Shown here: positions 1 through 10,758 of the stretch, piece after piece
Numbering within the stretch: position 1 is the first letter of the stretch
Layout of the letters: the number at the start of each line of letters is the position of its first letter
Assembly (NCBI GenBank): GCA_963675135.1
Contig: OY776132.1
Coordinates: 59,219,850 to 59,283,849, forward strand
Direction: 5' to 3'
Length of the DNA: 64,000 bases
Source of the DNA: Galeopsis tetrahit
Lineage: Eukaryota; Streptophyta; Magnoliopsida; Lamiales; Lamiaceae
Position numbers and translations under genes: made by a program
The notes under the pieces: model-generated
Seen by the model: the letters and a program-made list of their open reading frames with translations, nothing else
What the model was told of the DNA's origin: nothing
Database searches by the model: none

Positions 1-899
1 TGTTTGCATTTTCACTTCCTAAGCAACTCGCATCTGATGATGTTGTTCCCCAACATCTTCCTTATCAGGATTGGACTATTCGATCTACTAATTGAATCAT
101 TGATTAACATGCTCTCAACCGGGTAAAGTAGTCCATGGATGTCTTCCCTTTATGCTTTTTTCCTTCATAAACGGAAGTGATGTAGTTTAGCCGTACGTGT
201 GAATAGACCAATGGTGGCAGAACACGGTGCCACGTAAGAAAAGGAATCGATTTACGCGCTTGAGTGTTCGCAGGAATCTTACACAAGTCGAATCTGGTAT
301 TGGTTTTAAAGTTTTATTCTAGTCTAGAGCTTTTGGTTCAGTACTATTGAATCGATTAGAGCCTCCCAACCCGTACAAGGGTTGAGTACGCATATTGGGT
401 GAATTGATTCACGATTTTCATGATTTCGCTAATTGCGTTGCGTATAGTAAGGGATGACACCGCACGTATAGGCAAATAGGATGATTGCTCTCTTCCAGTG
501 ATTGGTAGATTGATCTCATCGTAGAAAGAATTAAGTCAAGTGGAAACGGAAATGTCGTATGTAAAGTAAAGGAAGACTCTCCCATTTACAAGTTCGCGCC
601 CATCGAATTTATTTCGTAAGTGATGTGAGACTAGATCTCCTCTATATTTTCATTCCATTTTTCCCTTAGGATTCGCGTGCTCGAAGCGCTGTTAATTCGT
701 TGGTTGATTTGTTGACCAATGGGCGCCTTGTGTCATTAGGTTCGTGTTCAGTTTCTGTTTGCAAGAGAGCTTTAGAAGCATCTTTCTTCGACTCCCATTC
801 CTTTCTTGGTTGGACCAAGGCAAGTGACTACTACCAAGACAAGTCTTTCTTAATTTTAAGAGGAAGAAGCGGAACTACAATAAAGCTTTCTTTCTCTTT
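1..899. other. Probable mitochondrial-derived spacer and nad9 leader
   Basis: This stretch lies directly upstream of the nad9 copy and has a more balanced base composition than the AT-rich nuclear DNA after 2.2 kb. No open frame in it resembles a known protein. I infer that it moved to the nucleus together with nad9, as upstream mitochondrial sequence. A mitochondrial genome comparison would settle where the transferred block begins; the left edge is outside the window. Confidence 0.5.
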
Positions 900-1419
900 A
901 TGGATAACCAATTCATTTTCAAATATAGTTGGGAGATTTTACCCAAGAAATGGGTCCAAAAAATGTAAAGATCGGAACATGGGAATAGATTTGATACCAA
1001 TACGGACTACCCATTTCAATTGTTGTGCTTTCTGAAATTGCATACCTATACAAGGGTTCAAGTTTCGATCGATATTTGCGGAGTTGATTATCCCTCTCGA
1101 AAACGAAGATTTGAAGTGGTCTATAATTTACTGAGTACTCGGTATAACTCACGCATTCGTGTACAAACCAGTGCAGACGAAGTAACACGAATATCTCCGG
1201 TAGTCAGTCCATTTCCATCAGCCGGCCGGTGGGAGCGAGAAGTTTGGGATATGTTTGGTGTTTCTTCCATCAATCATCCGGATCTACGCCGTATATTAAC
1301 AGATTATGGTTTCGAGGGTCATCCATTACGAAAAGATCTTCCTCTGAGTGGATATGTGGAAGTACGCTATGATGATCCAGAGAAACGTGTGGTTTCTGAA
1401 CCCATTGAGATGACCCAAG
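900..1419 (+). pseudogene. nad9: Nuclear copy of mitochondrial nad9, broken
   Basis: The translation matches subunit 9 of mitochondrial complex I (the 30-kDa NADH dehydrogenase subunit), which helps build the quinone-reducing peripheral arm. The start codon at 900 gives the expected N-terminus (MDNQFIFKYSWEILPKKW). A TAA at 966-968 interrupts codon 23, after which the frame stays open and conserved, including WEREVWDMFGV and HPLRKDLPLSGYVEVRYDDP. Similarity stops just after PIEMTQ near 1419, so the last part of the protein is missing and the frame runs into unrelated sequence ending at 1439. With a nonsense codon, a lost 3' end and no transit peptide, this is a mitochondrial insertion, not a working gene. 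Recognition of the family is secure. Whether the damage arose in the nucleus or in a mitochondrial pseudocopy is not known. Confidence 0.9.
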
Positions 1420-1433
1420 GTCTACTTTCTTGT

Positions 1434-1600
1434 GGTTAGCTTGTTCATACAACACTGGACTGATAGATGTTACAATCTGAGACACCGGGTGCAAGATCTT
1501 ATTGACAAAGAACTTCTGAAGTTTGAACCACCGAAAGAGAAGCCGAGTGTGATGCAGAATCCGCTTCCCCGCATGGGAATGATAATGCTGGTCCATTTAG
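1434..1600 (+). pseudogene. Ty3/Gypsy gag fragment 1
   Basis: The frame reads CYNLRHRVQDLIDKELLKFEPP followed by QNPLPRMG. This is the segment of plant Ty3/Gypsy gag-pol polyproteins where a Cys-x-Leu-(K/R)-H-(K/R)-(V/I)-QDLID motif is followed by a conserved NPLP. Nothing else of the polyprotein is present here. It starts directly at the broken 3' end of nad9, so the two were joined by recombination or insertion. Plant mitochondrial genomes often hold such nuclear retroelement scraps, so the join may predate transfer to the nucleus. Confidence 0.7.
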
Positions 1601-2174
1601 TAATGCAGTCAATGGCCAGAAGGTTATGTTCGATTCATCGCAGCTCATCACGCCTCGTAGAGCCCGAGTTCGAGTGCGCGTTTTGAAGAAGAAGAAGCTT
1701 CGCCCGAGGTAGCCATGGTAGCTCACAACAAGCAAAAACTCACCAAGCAATGGCTTAGATAGAGGAAAGATGTCGCATCAGCGGAAGACCAAGCTCAAGG
1801 GCCATCTCGAACTCGTCCCACCATCAAGAAAAAGGGCCGAGAAAGTTCGATCCTCTGTCGTTCTTACAATCACAGTGACTTCCAGACTTTCTCACAGCAG
1901 GACTCATCTCCCCTGTACCACTCAAGCCTCCGCCAAATCCACTGCCAAAAAAAGGTCTAATCCGAATGTTCGATGTGATTACCATATGCACGGAGCAGGC
2001 CATTACACTTCTGACTCCTACGACCTTAAGCATAAGATTCAAGACCTCATTTATCAGAAACTTTGGAACCCATCCAAGGATGTAATCAGCACCACACAGA
2101 GAGCATTCGCTCCATGGTACCCCATCGCACCTACTAGTGCCAGGCTCCGCTCGCCTTTGGTTAGCTTGTTCATA
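1434..2174. repeat. 16-bp direct repeat bounding the Gypsy pieces
   Basis: The sequence GGTTAGCTTGTTCATA occurs at 1434-1449 and again at 2159-2174, one copy at each edge of the Gypsy-derived block. It could be a recombination microhomology or an internal duplication of the retroelement piece. Confidence 0.7.
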
Positions 2175-2177
2175 TAG
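1770..2177 (+). pseudogene. Ty3/Gypsy gag fragment 2
   Basis: Two frames together give a Gypsy gag segment. One reads AGLISPVPLKPPPNPLPKKG; after a frameshift near 1955 the next reads NPNVRCDYHMHGAGHYTS and then YDLKHKIQDLIYQK. The CDYH...GH motif is the degenerate zinc-knuckle-like region typical of these polyproteins. The QDLI segment overlaps the same part of gag as the fragment at 1434-1600, so this is a second, partly overlapping piece and not a continuation of the first. It is non-functional. Confidence 0.65.
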
Positions 2178-2549
2178 ATTATCATTTTTTCTTTCAAAGC
2201 TGGTGTTTCCATTAATTCGTATTCCTTCTGATTCAAATCAGTTCTCAAGGTAAAAAAGAAAATGATAAAGTAATTAATAGGGTACGACTATTTGCACCTC
2301 CATCTTTATTAACCACACTCCCTCTTTCAATTTATTCTAAATGCAGATCTTATATAAATTAAAAAAAATCTTAGAAACCATATGAACCCAAATCGTTCAA
2401 AAAGTCGAGACCCCATTAAAAACCTTGCTAGAGAAAACTCTCCTTTGGGATAAAACTCTAGTCAAGGGAAAAAGTTAAGTCTCTCTATTTACACGAATCT
2501 ATAAAATTCTGTGTTTAAAATATGCGTCAAATAATGCCTAACTTGCATC

Positions 2550-2830
2550 GGTGGGTGGTGTGTCAAACCAAGTAAAACCAACATTTCCCATTGATGCCAG
2601 ATTATATACTGATACATTTCCTTCACGAAAGATGTGTGTCACCATAAGTTGTGCTCCCTCCAATTATTCCCAGATCTGCTGCCATAATGAGCGTAATCTC
2701 CATGGCACTGCTGTCGTTGTTGTTGCGGTCAGCAGAATTACTACATATTGTGGAGTCTGTTTCCAGCCACAAATTCTTCCAACCCCGACTGACTTATTGG
2801 CGCAATGCATACAAAGTCGTGAAAAATTCT
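2550..2830 (-). pseudogene. LINE 1 RNase H-like C-terminal domain
   Basis: The minus-strand translation keeps landmarks of the RNase H domain at the C-terminus of plant LINE ORF2: an ETDSTICSN segment (the (E/D)SDS region), then a degraded basic and NxxA-like region, and finally WFDTPP, a late Trp-Pro motif. Frameshifts separate the pieces. It lies just downstream of the reverse transcriptase on the same strand, as expected. Recognition rests on motif order and not on full-length similarity. Confidence 0.5.
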
Positions 2831-2947
2831 GCCTCGTAAGCATAACCCTGCCCATAGCTCGCTGCAAACGCGCCTCGAAAAATTCTGAGATGGTCTCTAA
2901 AGATTGCAGCACCTTTTATTAGCCCCGGGAAGGCAGCGCATCTGTAC

Positions 2948-4401
2948 TCATACCCAACAAGGTTTTGACATAATTCTTGTTATTATAACCCACAAATTTA
3001 CCAAATTAGGCGCAAGATTTACGGGGGTTGAAGATCTGCCCTGACATTTCACCATACTTTCCCAACACAAAATGCAATGATCGAATACTTCACCATCCGC
3101 ATATAGAAGAGACACTGGACACATTAAACCTCTCTGTATGAAGGTCAGCCGAAGAGTCCCGTCACCCATTGTCGTGTCTAACATAGCTGAAAAAACCTCC
3201 CCCGTTAAACAAAATAATAACGGCGATAACGGATCACCCCGTCTAACCTCTTGAGAACACTAAAAATACCCATGAGGTTTCCCATTTAACAACACCGAGA
3301 GCCGAGCTAATTTCAAGATACAACTAATCAAATTATAGAAGTCCTCGCCGAAACTCATTCTTTTCATAACTTCAAGAAGAAAATCCTACTTGACCGTATC
3401 AAATGCCTTTCTTATGTATATCTTTAAAACCATATTTCCGTAAACCCGAGTTTTGTCCAAACAATTTACTCCTTCGAACGCTATAGCGATGGCATGATAA
3501 ATGCTCCGGCCAGGTATAAAACCAAACTGGAACTCCGAGAGAATGGTGGATAGTATAGGCCCCAATCTTGTAGCAACAATTTTAGACAATGCCTTGAACA
3601 GAAAATTGCCCAACACAATGGGCCGAAAATCCTCAATTTTGTTCGTCGCCACTATTGTATATGAATCAAGTTCACACAACTCGAATTCAACCCATGCGGA
3701 AGAAAAGCAAAACGGAAAATATATTGCGCGGCCCAAATAATATCAGCCTCTATTATACCCCATGCAGTTTGGAAAAACGCTCCATCAAAGTTGTCTGGAC
3801 CCAGAGCACTGTCCGAAGACAAATAAAAAATCGTCGAGCGAATTTCCGCAGACGTAGGGATAACCATCAAAGAAAAATTTTGAGTATGGGTAATTCTTAT
3901 GGAAAGCAAACTATTCAACATGGCAAAACAATTAGATTCAATAGTAGGTGCTGAGAATAAGTCCCTGAAGAAATTTGTAACATGCGATGCAATGACCTCA
4001 AGGTCAGTACAAATTATGCCATCAATTTCCATAGATTCCAGCGGGCATCTCATCTTTTTCAGCTGGTGAAGCTTGTGGGAAAATTTTGTATTACGATCTC
4101 CGTCATTGAGCCAAGTAATCCGGTTTTTCTGGGTAAATAAAACTTGTTGCTGATGTAACAGTAAATTAAGAGCAATTTTTGCATCCATCTCCATTTGAGC
4201 AGTCGTCGAAGTGTATCCCTTTACATCAATCTTACATTAAATCGAGAGTAAATTAGATTTAGCCTAAGCAATCCGAGTATGAACATTGCAGAAAACCTCT
4301 ATATTCCACGTCTGTAACGTTGCCTTATGACGCTTCAATTTAAGCCTGACCAACGTAATTGGATCCGATGCAGGAAGGAAGACTTTCCACGATCTACCAA
4401 T
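2948..4401 (-). pseudogene. LINE 1 reverse transcriptase region
   Basis: The minus strand encodes the LINE pre-RT and RT domains. The linker segment ITWLNDGDRNTKFSHKLHQL matches the usual WL..GD.NTKFFH motif. The RT N-terminus has SALGPDNFDGAFFQTAW (normally APGPDGF...F), then DFRPIVLGN, FGFIPGRSI and KAFDTVK. A further RRGDPLSPLLF motif follows, with the catalytic YADD degraded to YADGEVF. Frames break between these blocks (4194-3652, 3736-3386, about 3240-2948). With the catalytic Asp pair lost it cannot be active. Removing the insertion at 4402-6345 joins this piece in frame to the endonuclease piece upstream. Confidence 0.8.
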
Positions 4402-6345
4402 TGTTGGGATATTCAGGCAGCTGATATTCTTATTTATTATTTTGATAAACCAAATCAACTTGTAATAGGATAAGTTGTATTGTATAGACAACTTGATTAT
4501 ACATATTGTAATAGATATGATATGATCAAGCATCAGCCGAGGGGGAACCCAGCTGATGTAGTGGAGAGACTCGTGTATGCTCATGAAGAGAAGAAAAGAA
4601 GACTAGAAGAGGAGAATCGGTCGAGGGGTAACTCGGTTGATGATCAGTTGAGGTCTCATCAGTTGAGTATCACTATCAGCTGAGGAACCAAACACAGCTG
4701 AGAAACAAGTCTACATTACTAAACAAACGAGGTCTATACAGCTGGGGAAGCAATTAGAAGCCAAGTGTCAAGATTAGAAGAGCAGAACTTAAGATCAACT
4801 GAGGTAAAGGTCATTTGTTCGTGAGTATTGAAGAGTCTAATCAGAGCTGACATGGACCAATAGGAAGACGACATTAGACACCTAAAAGATGACACGGCAC
4901 AAGGCTCGAGAATGAAAAGTCGATGTTACATTGAATATTACTAGGCAACGGAAATATTCAATAGCATCAATCAAGAAGATTGTGATTACCAAAATAGTGG
5001 AAGATTTGATTGTGTCCTAACGGTAACATTCATAATCCACACTATATATACGAGTTCAAGTTCATACATCACGCACGAGTGAGGGAATGCCAAGGTCGAG
5101 CAAATGCTTAAGTATTCATCAAATTAGAAGAGCTCAAGAAGAACTTCAATGAAGATTCAACATGCGTCTCCTTGCAAACAATGAGTGAACTCATACATCC
5201 TAAGCATGTATTGTCTTATATACATCCTAAAGCTTAGAGAGAATTTCTCAATCCCTTAGGGCATGTTTGTTTTGGGATGGGAAATTCGGATTTGGGATTT
5301 CGACACTCCACCCCCGTCAGTTTGAGATTGTTATTCAGGATTTCAAAATCCCACCCTATAACACTATAAAAGTCAACTCTATAAATACCTATAAACCCTA
5401 TATAAATACCTATAATCCTATACTATAAAGTTAAATCCTACCCTACATAAATCCCAAAACAAACACAAAACATAAAAAACATTAGAATTTTGAAATCCAC
5501 TAGATTTTGAAATCCGGATTTCAAAATCCTCAAAATCCCAAAATAAACATGCCCTTAGGATTGTAGAGGAAATTTTCATCTAGTTCATATACACGAAACT
5601 CACCTTCTATCATAAACCCTTAGAAGTTAAGTTGAGTGAAAACATTGTAAGAGTGCTAGCTCCACACAATGACTAGCGGGTCAAGTACACTTGGAAGTGT
5701 CATAGGATCCAAAGTCTTCTCTTGGGACTATAAAGTAGCAAGACGTGTTACTTTTGGCACGTTAAATATGGCAAGACCCTTTATAGTGTTAAATGATTAA
5801 TATCATAGTTGGGCTGTGAGAGTGGATGTAGGACAAGAAGGTCTGAACCACTATAAATGATTATGTTCTTTACTGTTTTAATATGCATCTCTCATATCGC
5901 ATAACATTGTTTTAAAGAATGTTTTGTATCAACTGATACAAAATCAGTTGATACGCTCATATTTACTCGCTAGTCATGGCAAAGCAATGTCACTTGACGG
6001 GCTCGTCGTTCTGAGTCTGAAAACATATTGTGGAGAAAAATCGGTCACTGGAGTCAAAAGTTCGGTCTATTTTAACAAATCATATGTATCAGCTGACATC
6101 AAGTCAGTTGATCATACATGAAATTATTTACAAAGGTTTTTCTTAAGTAGTTAGACTAGTATAATCTTTAAATGGGCATACTACATTTTCCGCACGCTTC
6201 TCTATCAGCTGATCTAATCAACCGACTAACTAGTTCTAGACTCCTAGTGAATCAGCTGACTAAGTCATCTGATAGAGCTAACCAGTTTTTTTTTCTTACA
6301 CTCAAAAACAGTCGTTTGATTTATACCCCTGGATAGGGACCATCA
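4402..6345. mobile_element. Solo LTR or non-autonomous LTR element, 1,944 bp
   Basis: The segment begins TGTTGGGATATTC and ends CCATCA, the TG...CA termini of LTR retrotransposons, and is flanked by a perfect 5-bp duplication. It has no gag, protease, integrase or RT frame. I found no copy of its first bases near its end, so a solo LTR is more likely than a full element with two LTRs. A TATA-like sequence (actatatata near 5041) lies in its middle, as in a U3/R region. It also holds many short CAGCTGA/TCAGTTGA-type palindromic motifs, notably at 5930-5960, 6085-6118 and 6205-6275. A MITE is nested at 5259-5554. Confidence 0.75.
5259..5554. mobile_element. PIF/Harbinger-type MITE, copy 1
   Basis: This 296-bp element starts GGGCATGTTTGTTTTGGGAT and ends with the near-perfect reverse complement. 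It is flanked by TTA at 5256-5258 and 5555-5557. A 3-bp TTA duplication with GGGC termini is typical of PIF/Harbinger (Tourist-like) MITEs. It has no coding capacity. A second copy lies at 10452-10758 and a decayed relative lies in an intron near 42.3-42.7 kb. Confidence 0.85.
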
Positions 6346-6377
6346 CCAATTTCCTCCAAACACCTTGGGTCACACAA

Positions 6378-7113
6378 TCACACTCTTTGAAAATGAAACG
6401 ATGAATGGTGTATCTTAACCCCAATTGCATAATCCATCAAAATTAGGTGATGATCCGAGGAATAACGCGGAAGAGCTGAAGCTGAAATCGAAGACCAAAA
6501 CTCTATAAATCTAGTCGTGGCTATAACTCTATCAAGACGGGAGGCCGCGAAGCTGCCGTTCTTCCGTTGGAGGACCCAAGTAAAATTAAGACCCACAACA
6601 TCTAAATCCAAAAGTTGTGCATCTGCTATAAATTGACGAAATTCCCAACACGCTGTCGTGCTCGGAATCATCAATCCCACATGCTCATGAGCGCCCGTAA
6701 CCGCATTAAAATCACCAAATTAAACATAGAGGATCCACATGTAAATCCAAAATGTCCTCCCATAATATACGCTAACGCACATGATCTGAGGCCGCATGAA
6801 CCAAGCCCAAATGAAAAGTAAAGTTGTGAACCGTAGTGCGAATGACCACCAACTGATTAGAAGAACTACACACTGTGGAGACTCTACTTAAGATATTTTT
6901 ACAGAACACCCAAATGTTAGGCCGCATTAGGTGTCGCTGATTCTGAAAACATAAACAAAGATTGAGAGAAGACCAGAAAACCGTGGGGACGCTCTCAAAA
7001 CAGACCTTTGGTTCCACGACCACCAAAAAAACCAAAAACTGGGCACGACAATGGCTCTGAAGAAGATTTTGCGAATCCACATTCCTAATGCCCTGAATAT
7101 TCCAAAACAACAC
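6378..7113 (-). pseudogene. LINE 1 endonuclease domain
   Basis: The minus strand encodes the apurinic-like (exonuclease-endonuclease-phosphatase) endonuclease that nicks target DNA for LINE integration. It starts VLFWNIQGIRN, the usual WN(C/I)QGI start. It later shows a degraded EPKV (normally ETK), LLDLDVVGLNFTW (the LGFxGxxFTW region), SRLDRVIAT and YSSDHHLIL, which retains the catalytic SDH motif. A frameshift lies near 6770. After the SDH motif the frame leads to FHFQRVWLCDPRCLEEIG, which joins the RT piece across the LTR insertion. Confidence 0.75.
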
Positions 7114-7121
7114 AATTATTG

Positions 7122-7190
7122 TTCACTACTATTGTAATTGTGCCTAGGCGGTTTTCGTTCCGACTCTGATTCGTCAAAATCTGAAGTATC
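7122..7190 (-). pseudogene. LINE 1 ORF1, C-terminal tail
   Basis: Just upstream of the endonuclease frame on the minus strand is a short open frame, MDTSDFDESESERKPPRHNY and on to a TAA at about 7122. An acidic, Ser-rich end followed by ORF2 a few bases later is typical of the ORF1/ORF2 junction in plant LINEs. The rest of ORF1 is not recognisable upstream, so the element seems truncated here. Confidence 0.4.
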
Positions 7191-7249
7191 CATAGACTTT
7201 ACAGAGATAGAATTTGCAACTGAAACTCCAAGATTGCATCATGCTACCA

Positions 7250-8220
7250 CAAATTCATATTCTCATACAAGTGCAAATATATATTATTAAAAAATGCAAT
7301 ATAACATTACAAAAAAAAGTATAAATTGAAAAGTGCAACACCAAAAAAAAATTATTACCAAAAAAAAAAAAAATTGGTCAACTCAAGTTTGACTTTTTAA
7401 CCTAGACTCACTCTATAATCATTTTTACAATTAAAAAAGTACTCCTACAAGATAATCATTCCAATTTATACAAAAGTAGAATAATTAGAGATACTTATTA
7501 AATTAATCTCTCATTTATTTTACTAAATTTAAAATAAAAAAATACTCCCTTTGGGCTTTGGCTAGGGGATGGACTAAATAAATCGTAAATTTTGGATCTA
7601 ACCAATACAAAATGCATAGATATAGTTTAAAAACTTATTTAATAGTAAAAACCTAAATTATAAACCTATTCGGCTTCACAACACAAAAAACAAAAGACGG
7701 AAAAATTAAACTTTTTTTTTTGTGATCCCACTACCCTATTTGCAATGAATTAACGATAATTTGGAAATCCAACCCAGAAAAAAGCTAAGAAATTTTGAAA
7801 ACCACACACACACATATATTGGCATTTAAAATTAAAGCTTCTGTATATCAAACACCAAAATTCAAGAGCCACCCAACACATTCCAAGAAATTAGGCTTCT
7901 TTAAGGAACAAAACTTTTCAGAGGTCAAATAGAGTTAACACTAAACAATAGGGAGAAATAAACTAGACAACAAATTACTAGTTTGAACGTAAACACAAAA
8001 CATTGTTCAACACCAAGGGGTGGACAAAATAGACTAAACAAGTTAATAAGAAAATAACTGCGCAAACTTCATAATCCTTTCACCTTAACAATCCCATTAT
8101 GGGGACACAACACCAACATGTGGGAAGACCCATCCAATTGTCCTAAACATTTTAACAGGGGTACTACTGAATGGAAGTTCAATACTATCTACTTTATATA
8201 ACTCAACAAACACAGCACAA
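7250..8220. other. AT-rich intergenic stretch downstream of H3.3
   Basis: No coding frame or repeat with clear ends is visible. The sequence is A-rich, with homopolymer runs near 7300-7380 and a short CACA run near 7804. The part nearest 8241 should contain the 3' untranslated region and polyadenylation signals of the minus-strand histone gene. Confidence 0.5.
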
Positions 8221-8241
8221 ATTGAAACCAAAGCAGCATGC

Positions 8242-9305
8242 CTAAGCACGCTCACCCCTGATCCTGCGAGCCAGCTGGATATCTTTGGGCATGATTGTCA
8301 CTCTCTTGGCATGGATGGCACACAAGTTGGTATCCTCAAATAGACCAACAAGGTAGGCCTCAGCAGCTTCTTGAAGTGCCAAAACAGCATGGCTTTGGAA
8401 ACGAAGATCAGTCTGTAGAGAGAGTGCAAACAGTTATAACCGGAGAAAGGCTTTCAACTTTAATAATAATAATAATAATCTAATACGGATATCTAAATTT
8501 CTAATTCACCTTGAAGTCCTGGGCAATCTCACGAACAAGCCTCTGGAAAGGCAGCTTCCTGATCAAAAGCTCAGTACTCTTCTGGTACTTGCGGATTTCA
8601 CTGAAACAAGACATTGCCACATGTCAACAATCAGAAGTAAACAACACTAATCATACATTTAGTGACAGCAAGCATCTTTGCCACATGGTAGTGCAACAGT
8701 CAAGAATGCCTATGGCATTAGCCTTGAGAGCTATGAAATTAGATTATCTCATGCAAGCAGAGCCTGTACCATCCCAATAGTTAACAAAGAAACCATTTTT
8801 ATTAAAGGGACTTTCATAGCATTATATTATCTTACAAGCTCAGTAAGAACATTCCTTTCATTTCCAGGATGTGTTAGATGAAATTCCAACTAATTCATCA
8901 TTCATACCTCATTAAACTAGACATGGAAATTCACATACACAGGGCATAAAACCTTGCCACAAGACCTAAATGATCCACCTAAGGCCTCTGAACATAAAAA
9001 ATAAAAAATTCATAATCAATAGCAGAAGATACTCACCGAAGAGCAACAGTTCCAGGGCGGTAACGATGAGGCTTCTTGACTCCACCAGTGGTTGGGGCAG
9101 ACTTACGAGCAGCCTAAACAATAAGTTGACCATTAGAACAATGATCCCACAAAACATTTCATTGTAAAAAATACAAAATTCACGTGTACATGGAAAATAT
9201 GAGTAGAGGATGTTAAACAAATGGGGGGTGAACCTTAGTAGCTAGTTGCTTCCTGGGAGCCTTTCCTCCAGTGGACTTACGAGCAGTTTGTTTAGTACGG
9301 GCCAT
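8242..9305 (-). CDS. H3.3: Histone H3.3, replication-independent, four coding exons
   Basis: This gene encodes the 136-residue nucleosome core histone H3.3. Exons on the minus strand are 9305-9234, 9113-9037, 8600-8510 and 8412-8242. All introns are GT-AG, the phases fit, and the sum is 136 codons plus TAG. Diagnostic residues (initiator Met not counted) are Thr31, Tyr41, His87 and Leu90, the plant H3.3 set; canonical plant H3.1 has Ala31, Phe41, Ser87 and Ala90. Lys4, Lys9, Lys27 and Lys36 are all present. The introns also point to H3.3, because replication-coupled plant H3 genes are usually intronless. H3.3 is deposited outside S phase, mainly at transcribed genes. The protein is intact and no residue is unusual. 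The start is fixed by the MARTKQTARKS N-terminus. Confidence 0.97.
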
Positions 9306-10060
9306 CTGTAACACCAATGATAATCAGCATAGGAAATTTTGGAAAAGAAAAGTAAACATGTTTCCGCCAATCTCAAGACAAAGAATTCCCAGCGTTACAT
9401 AACAAAGGACATCATTGATATCTTAAATTGTGCAAATTCAGCATAAGTCAAGCAATAGTCGCCGTAATACTAAAGTCTAAGACAATCCATAACTAACGCT
9501 CAACGATGAAGATGGAAGAATACTAAGAATGAGACCCTTTGGAAAGACAACATAAACAAATTCAAAAAAAAAACATATATTCAGAAGTTCGAAGCGTTTC
9601 GAAAAACGAAATACATAGTCGGGAATTTTCGAAACAATGAATTGGCAGGTTATTCAAATTATCAACCAATTTCAGAAAATCAACAACCGCTTTTAAGTCA
9701 TTAAAAACCCTAATTAAATAAAAGAGAAATCACCGTGAGAACCCAAAATCATAGATTGATAACGTCTCAGCAGAGCCAACAAACCATCCTAACCCTAAAA
9801 TCCCAAAATCTACGAACGTCAAATTCGGAAATCAAATTAAACCTAGAAACACATCAATTGTACACATAATTAAACCTAGAAACCCTAAACCAATGTACAT
9901 AGAATTAAATCAAAAGAAAATAAACTTAAACTAGGGCAAAGAACGGAAGACTCGCCTCTCAGTGGAATCTCTCTCTCTCTCTCTCTCTCTATAATCTGGG
10001 TGAGGAAATAGCGATTGTAAATTTTGAAAGCAAGGGGGGTGATTTGTATTTAAAGGTAGT
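9306..10060 (-). promoter_or_regulatory. H3.3 leader intron and proximal promoter
   Basis: On the minus strand the bases directly before the ATG read ...GTGTTACAG, an intron acceptor abutting the start codon (AG at 9307-9306). The 5' untranslated region must therefore be spliced. The leader exon probably lies near 9940-10015, beside a CT-rich stretch. A TATA-like TTTAAATA on the minus strand (10054-10047) sits at a suitable distance. A leader intron is a known feature of plant H3.3 genes that supports strong constitutive expression. The donor site and transcription start were not pinned down. Confidence 0.6.
9968..9991. repeat. (TC)n microsatellite in the H3.3 leader
   Basis: About eleven TC units lie in the predicted leader exon of the histone gene. 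On the transcribed strand this is a GA repeat. Such tracts are common in plant 5' untranslated regions and can bind GAGA-type factors. Confidence 0.85.
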
Positions 10061-10061
10061 T

Positions 10062-10448
10062 TAATTTAAGTATTGGCGATTGAGGAGGATCCGACGGTCT
10101 AAAATTGTTATCTTTTGTTTTCTAAATTGTTGAATCCAACGGCGTTCAGAAGAGTTTATTGTGTTTTCTCTACCTAAATGACGGATCAGATTGAATTTTG
10201 TGGTTGACACGGATCGAGGCCTCTCAGTCGGCTCTTTTGTAATTATCATATTCGAGTAAGGGTTTTATTGTCATTGCATACTTATGGTATGGGCTTAATG
10301 AAATTTTGGTCTTGTGCTCGCGATACGTACTCACGTGTGGATTAGGATATCATATCGTACTCAAAATACTATCTACAGTATAAAATATTATCTTCGTAGT
10401 ATCTTGGTATGTTATTCATCCTGTCATTTTTTGTTTTACCTACTTTCT
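10062..10448. other. Intergenic sequence upstream of H3.3
   Basis: No gene is visible. The part nearest 10062 is distal H3.3 promoter. The remainder is moderately AT-rich up to the MITE at 10452. Confidence 0.4.
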
Positions 10449-10451
10449 TTA

Positions 10452-10758
10452 GGGTATGTTTGTTTTGGGATTATGTAGGATGGGGGAAATTTTGGATGGG
10501 GAAATCCTGATAAATAGTAATTGTGTGTGTTTGTTTTGGGATTTTGAGTAGGATGAGATGTAACTTTATGTCAAATCAAATTGTGTAAGAGTGGTGAGAT
10601 GTGATGTAATAATAGGATATAATAGTAGGATGTATAGGTATTTTTAGAAATGCGTGTAGTTGGATGGGGAAATCCGAATGTGAAATCCCGAAGTAGAACA
10701 AGGACGTGGAACGTTACGTCCCACGTCCGGACGGGTGAGTCCCAAAACAAACATGCCC
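10452..10758. mobile_element. PIF/Harbinger-type MITE, copy 2
   Basis: This 307-bp element has the same termini as the MITE at 5259-5554 (GGGTATGTTTGTTTTGGGAT at the left; the complementary form ending CATGCCC at the right) and the same TTA flanks (10449-10451 and 10759-10761). No transposase is encoded. Confidence 0.85.

Larger units (their letters stand above)
4397..6350. repeat. 5-bp target-site duplication CCAAT
   Basis: CCAAT occurs at 4397-4401 and 6346-6350, directly flanking the LTR element. Deleting the insert and one copy restores the LINE frame as ...CLEEIGRSWKVF..., which confirms the boundaries. Confidence 0.85.
2340..7200 (-). mobile_element. LINE 1: old L1-type retrotransposon, split by an LTR element
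   Basis: On the minus strand the order is the tail of ORF1 (7122-7190), endonuclease (7113-6378), reverse transcriptase (4401-2948), RNase H-like region (about 2830-2550) and a 3' untranslated part to about 2340. That is the domain order of plant L1-type LINEs. Stops and frameshifts occur in every domain. The element is interrupted by the LTR insertion at 4402-6345. I could not find a clean target-site duplication or poly(A) tail, so both outer ends are approximate, and the 5' end seems truncated because only the last part of ORF1 is present. Confidence 0.8.

Noticed and set aside
900..1439. Functional nuclear nad9 gene
   Set aside because: A TAA at codon 23, a missing 3' end and no targeting presequence rule it out.
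6178..6290. Possible LTR end near TTTTCTTACA (about 6300)
   Set aside because: The CCAAT duplication and restored LINE frame place the right end at 6345 instead.
8295..9220. Short frames on both strands across the histone gene
   Set aside because: They are shadows of H3.3 exons or lie in its introns.
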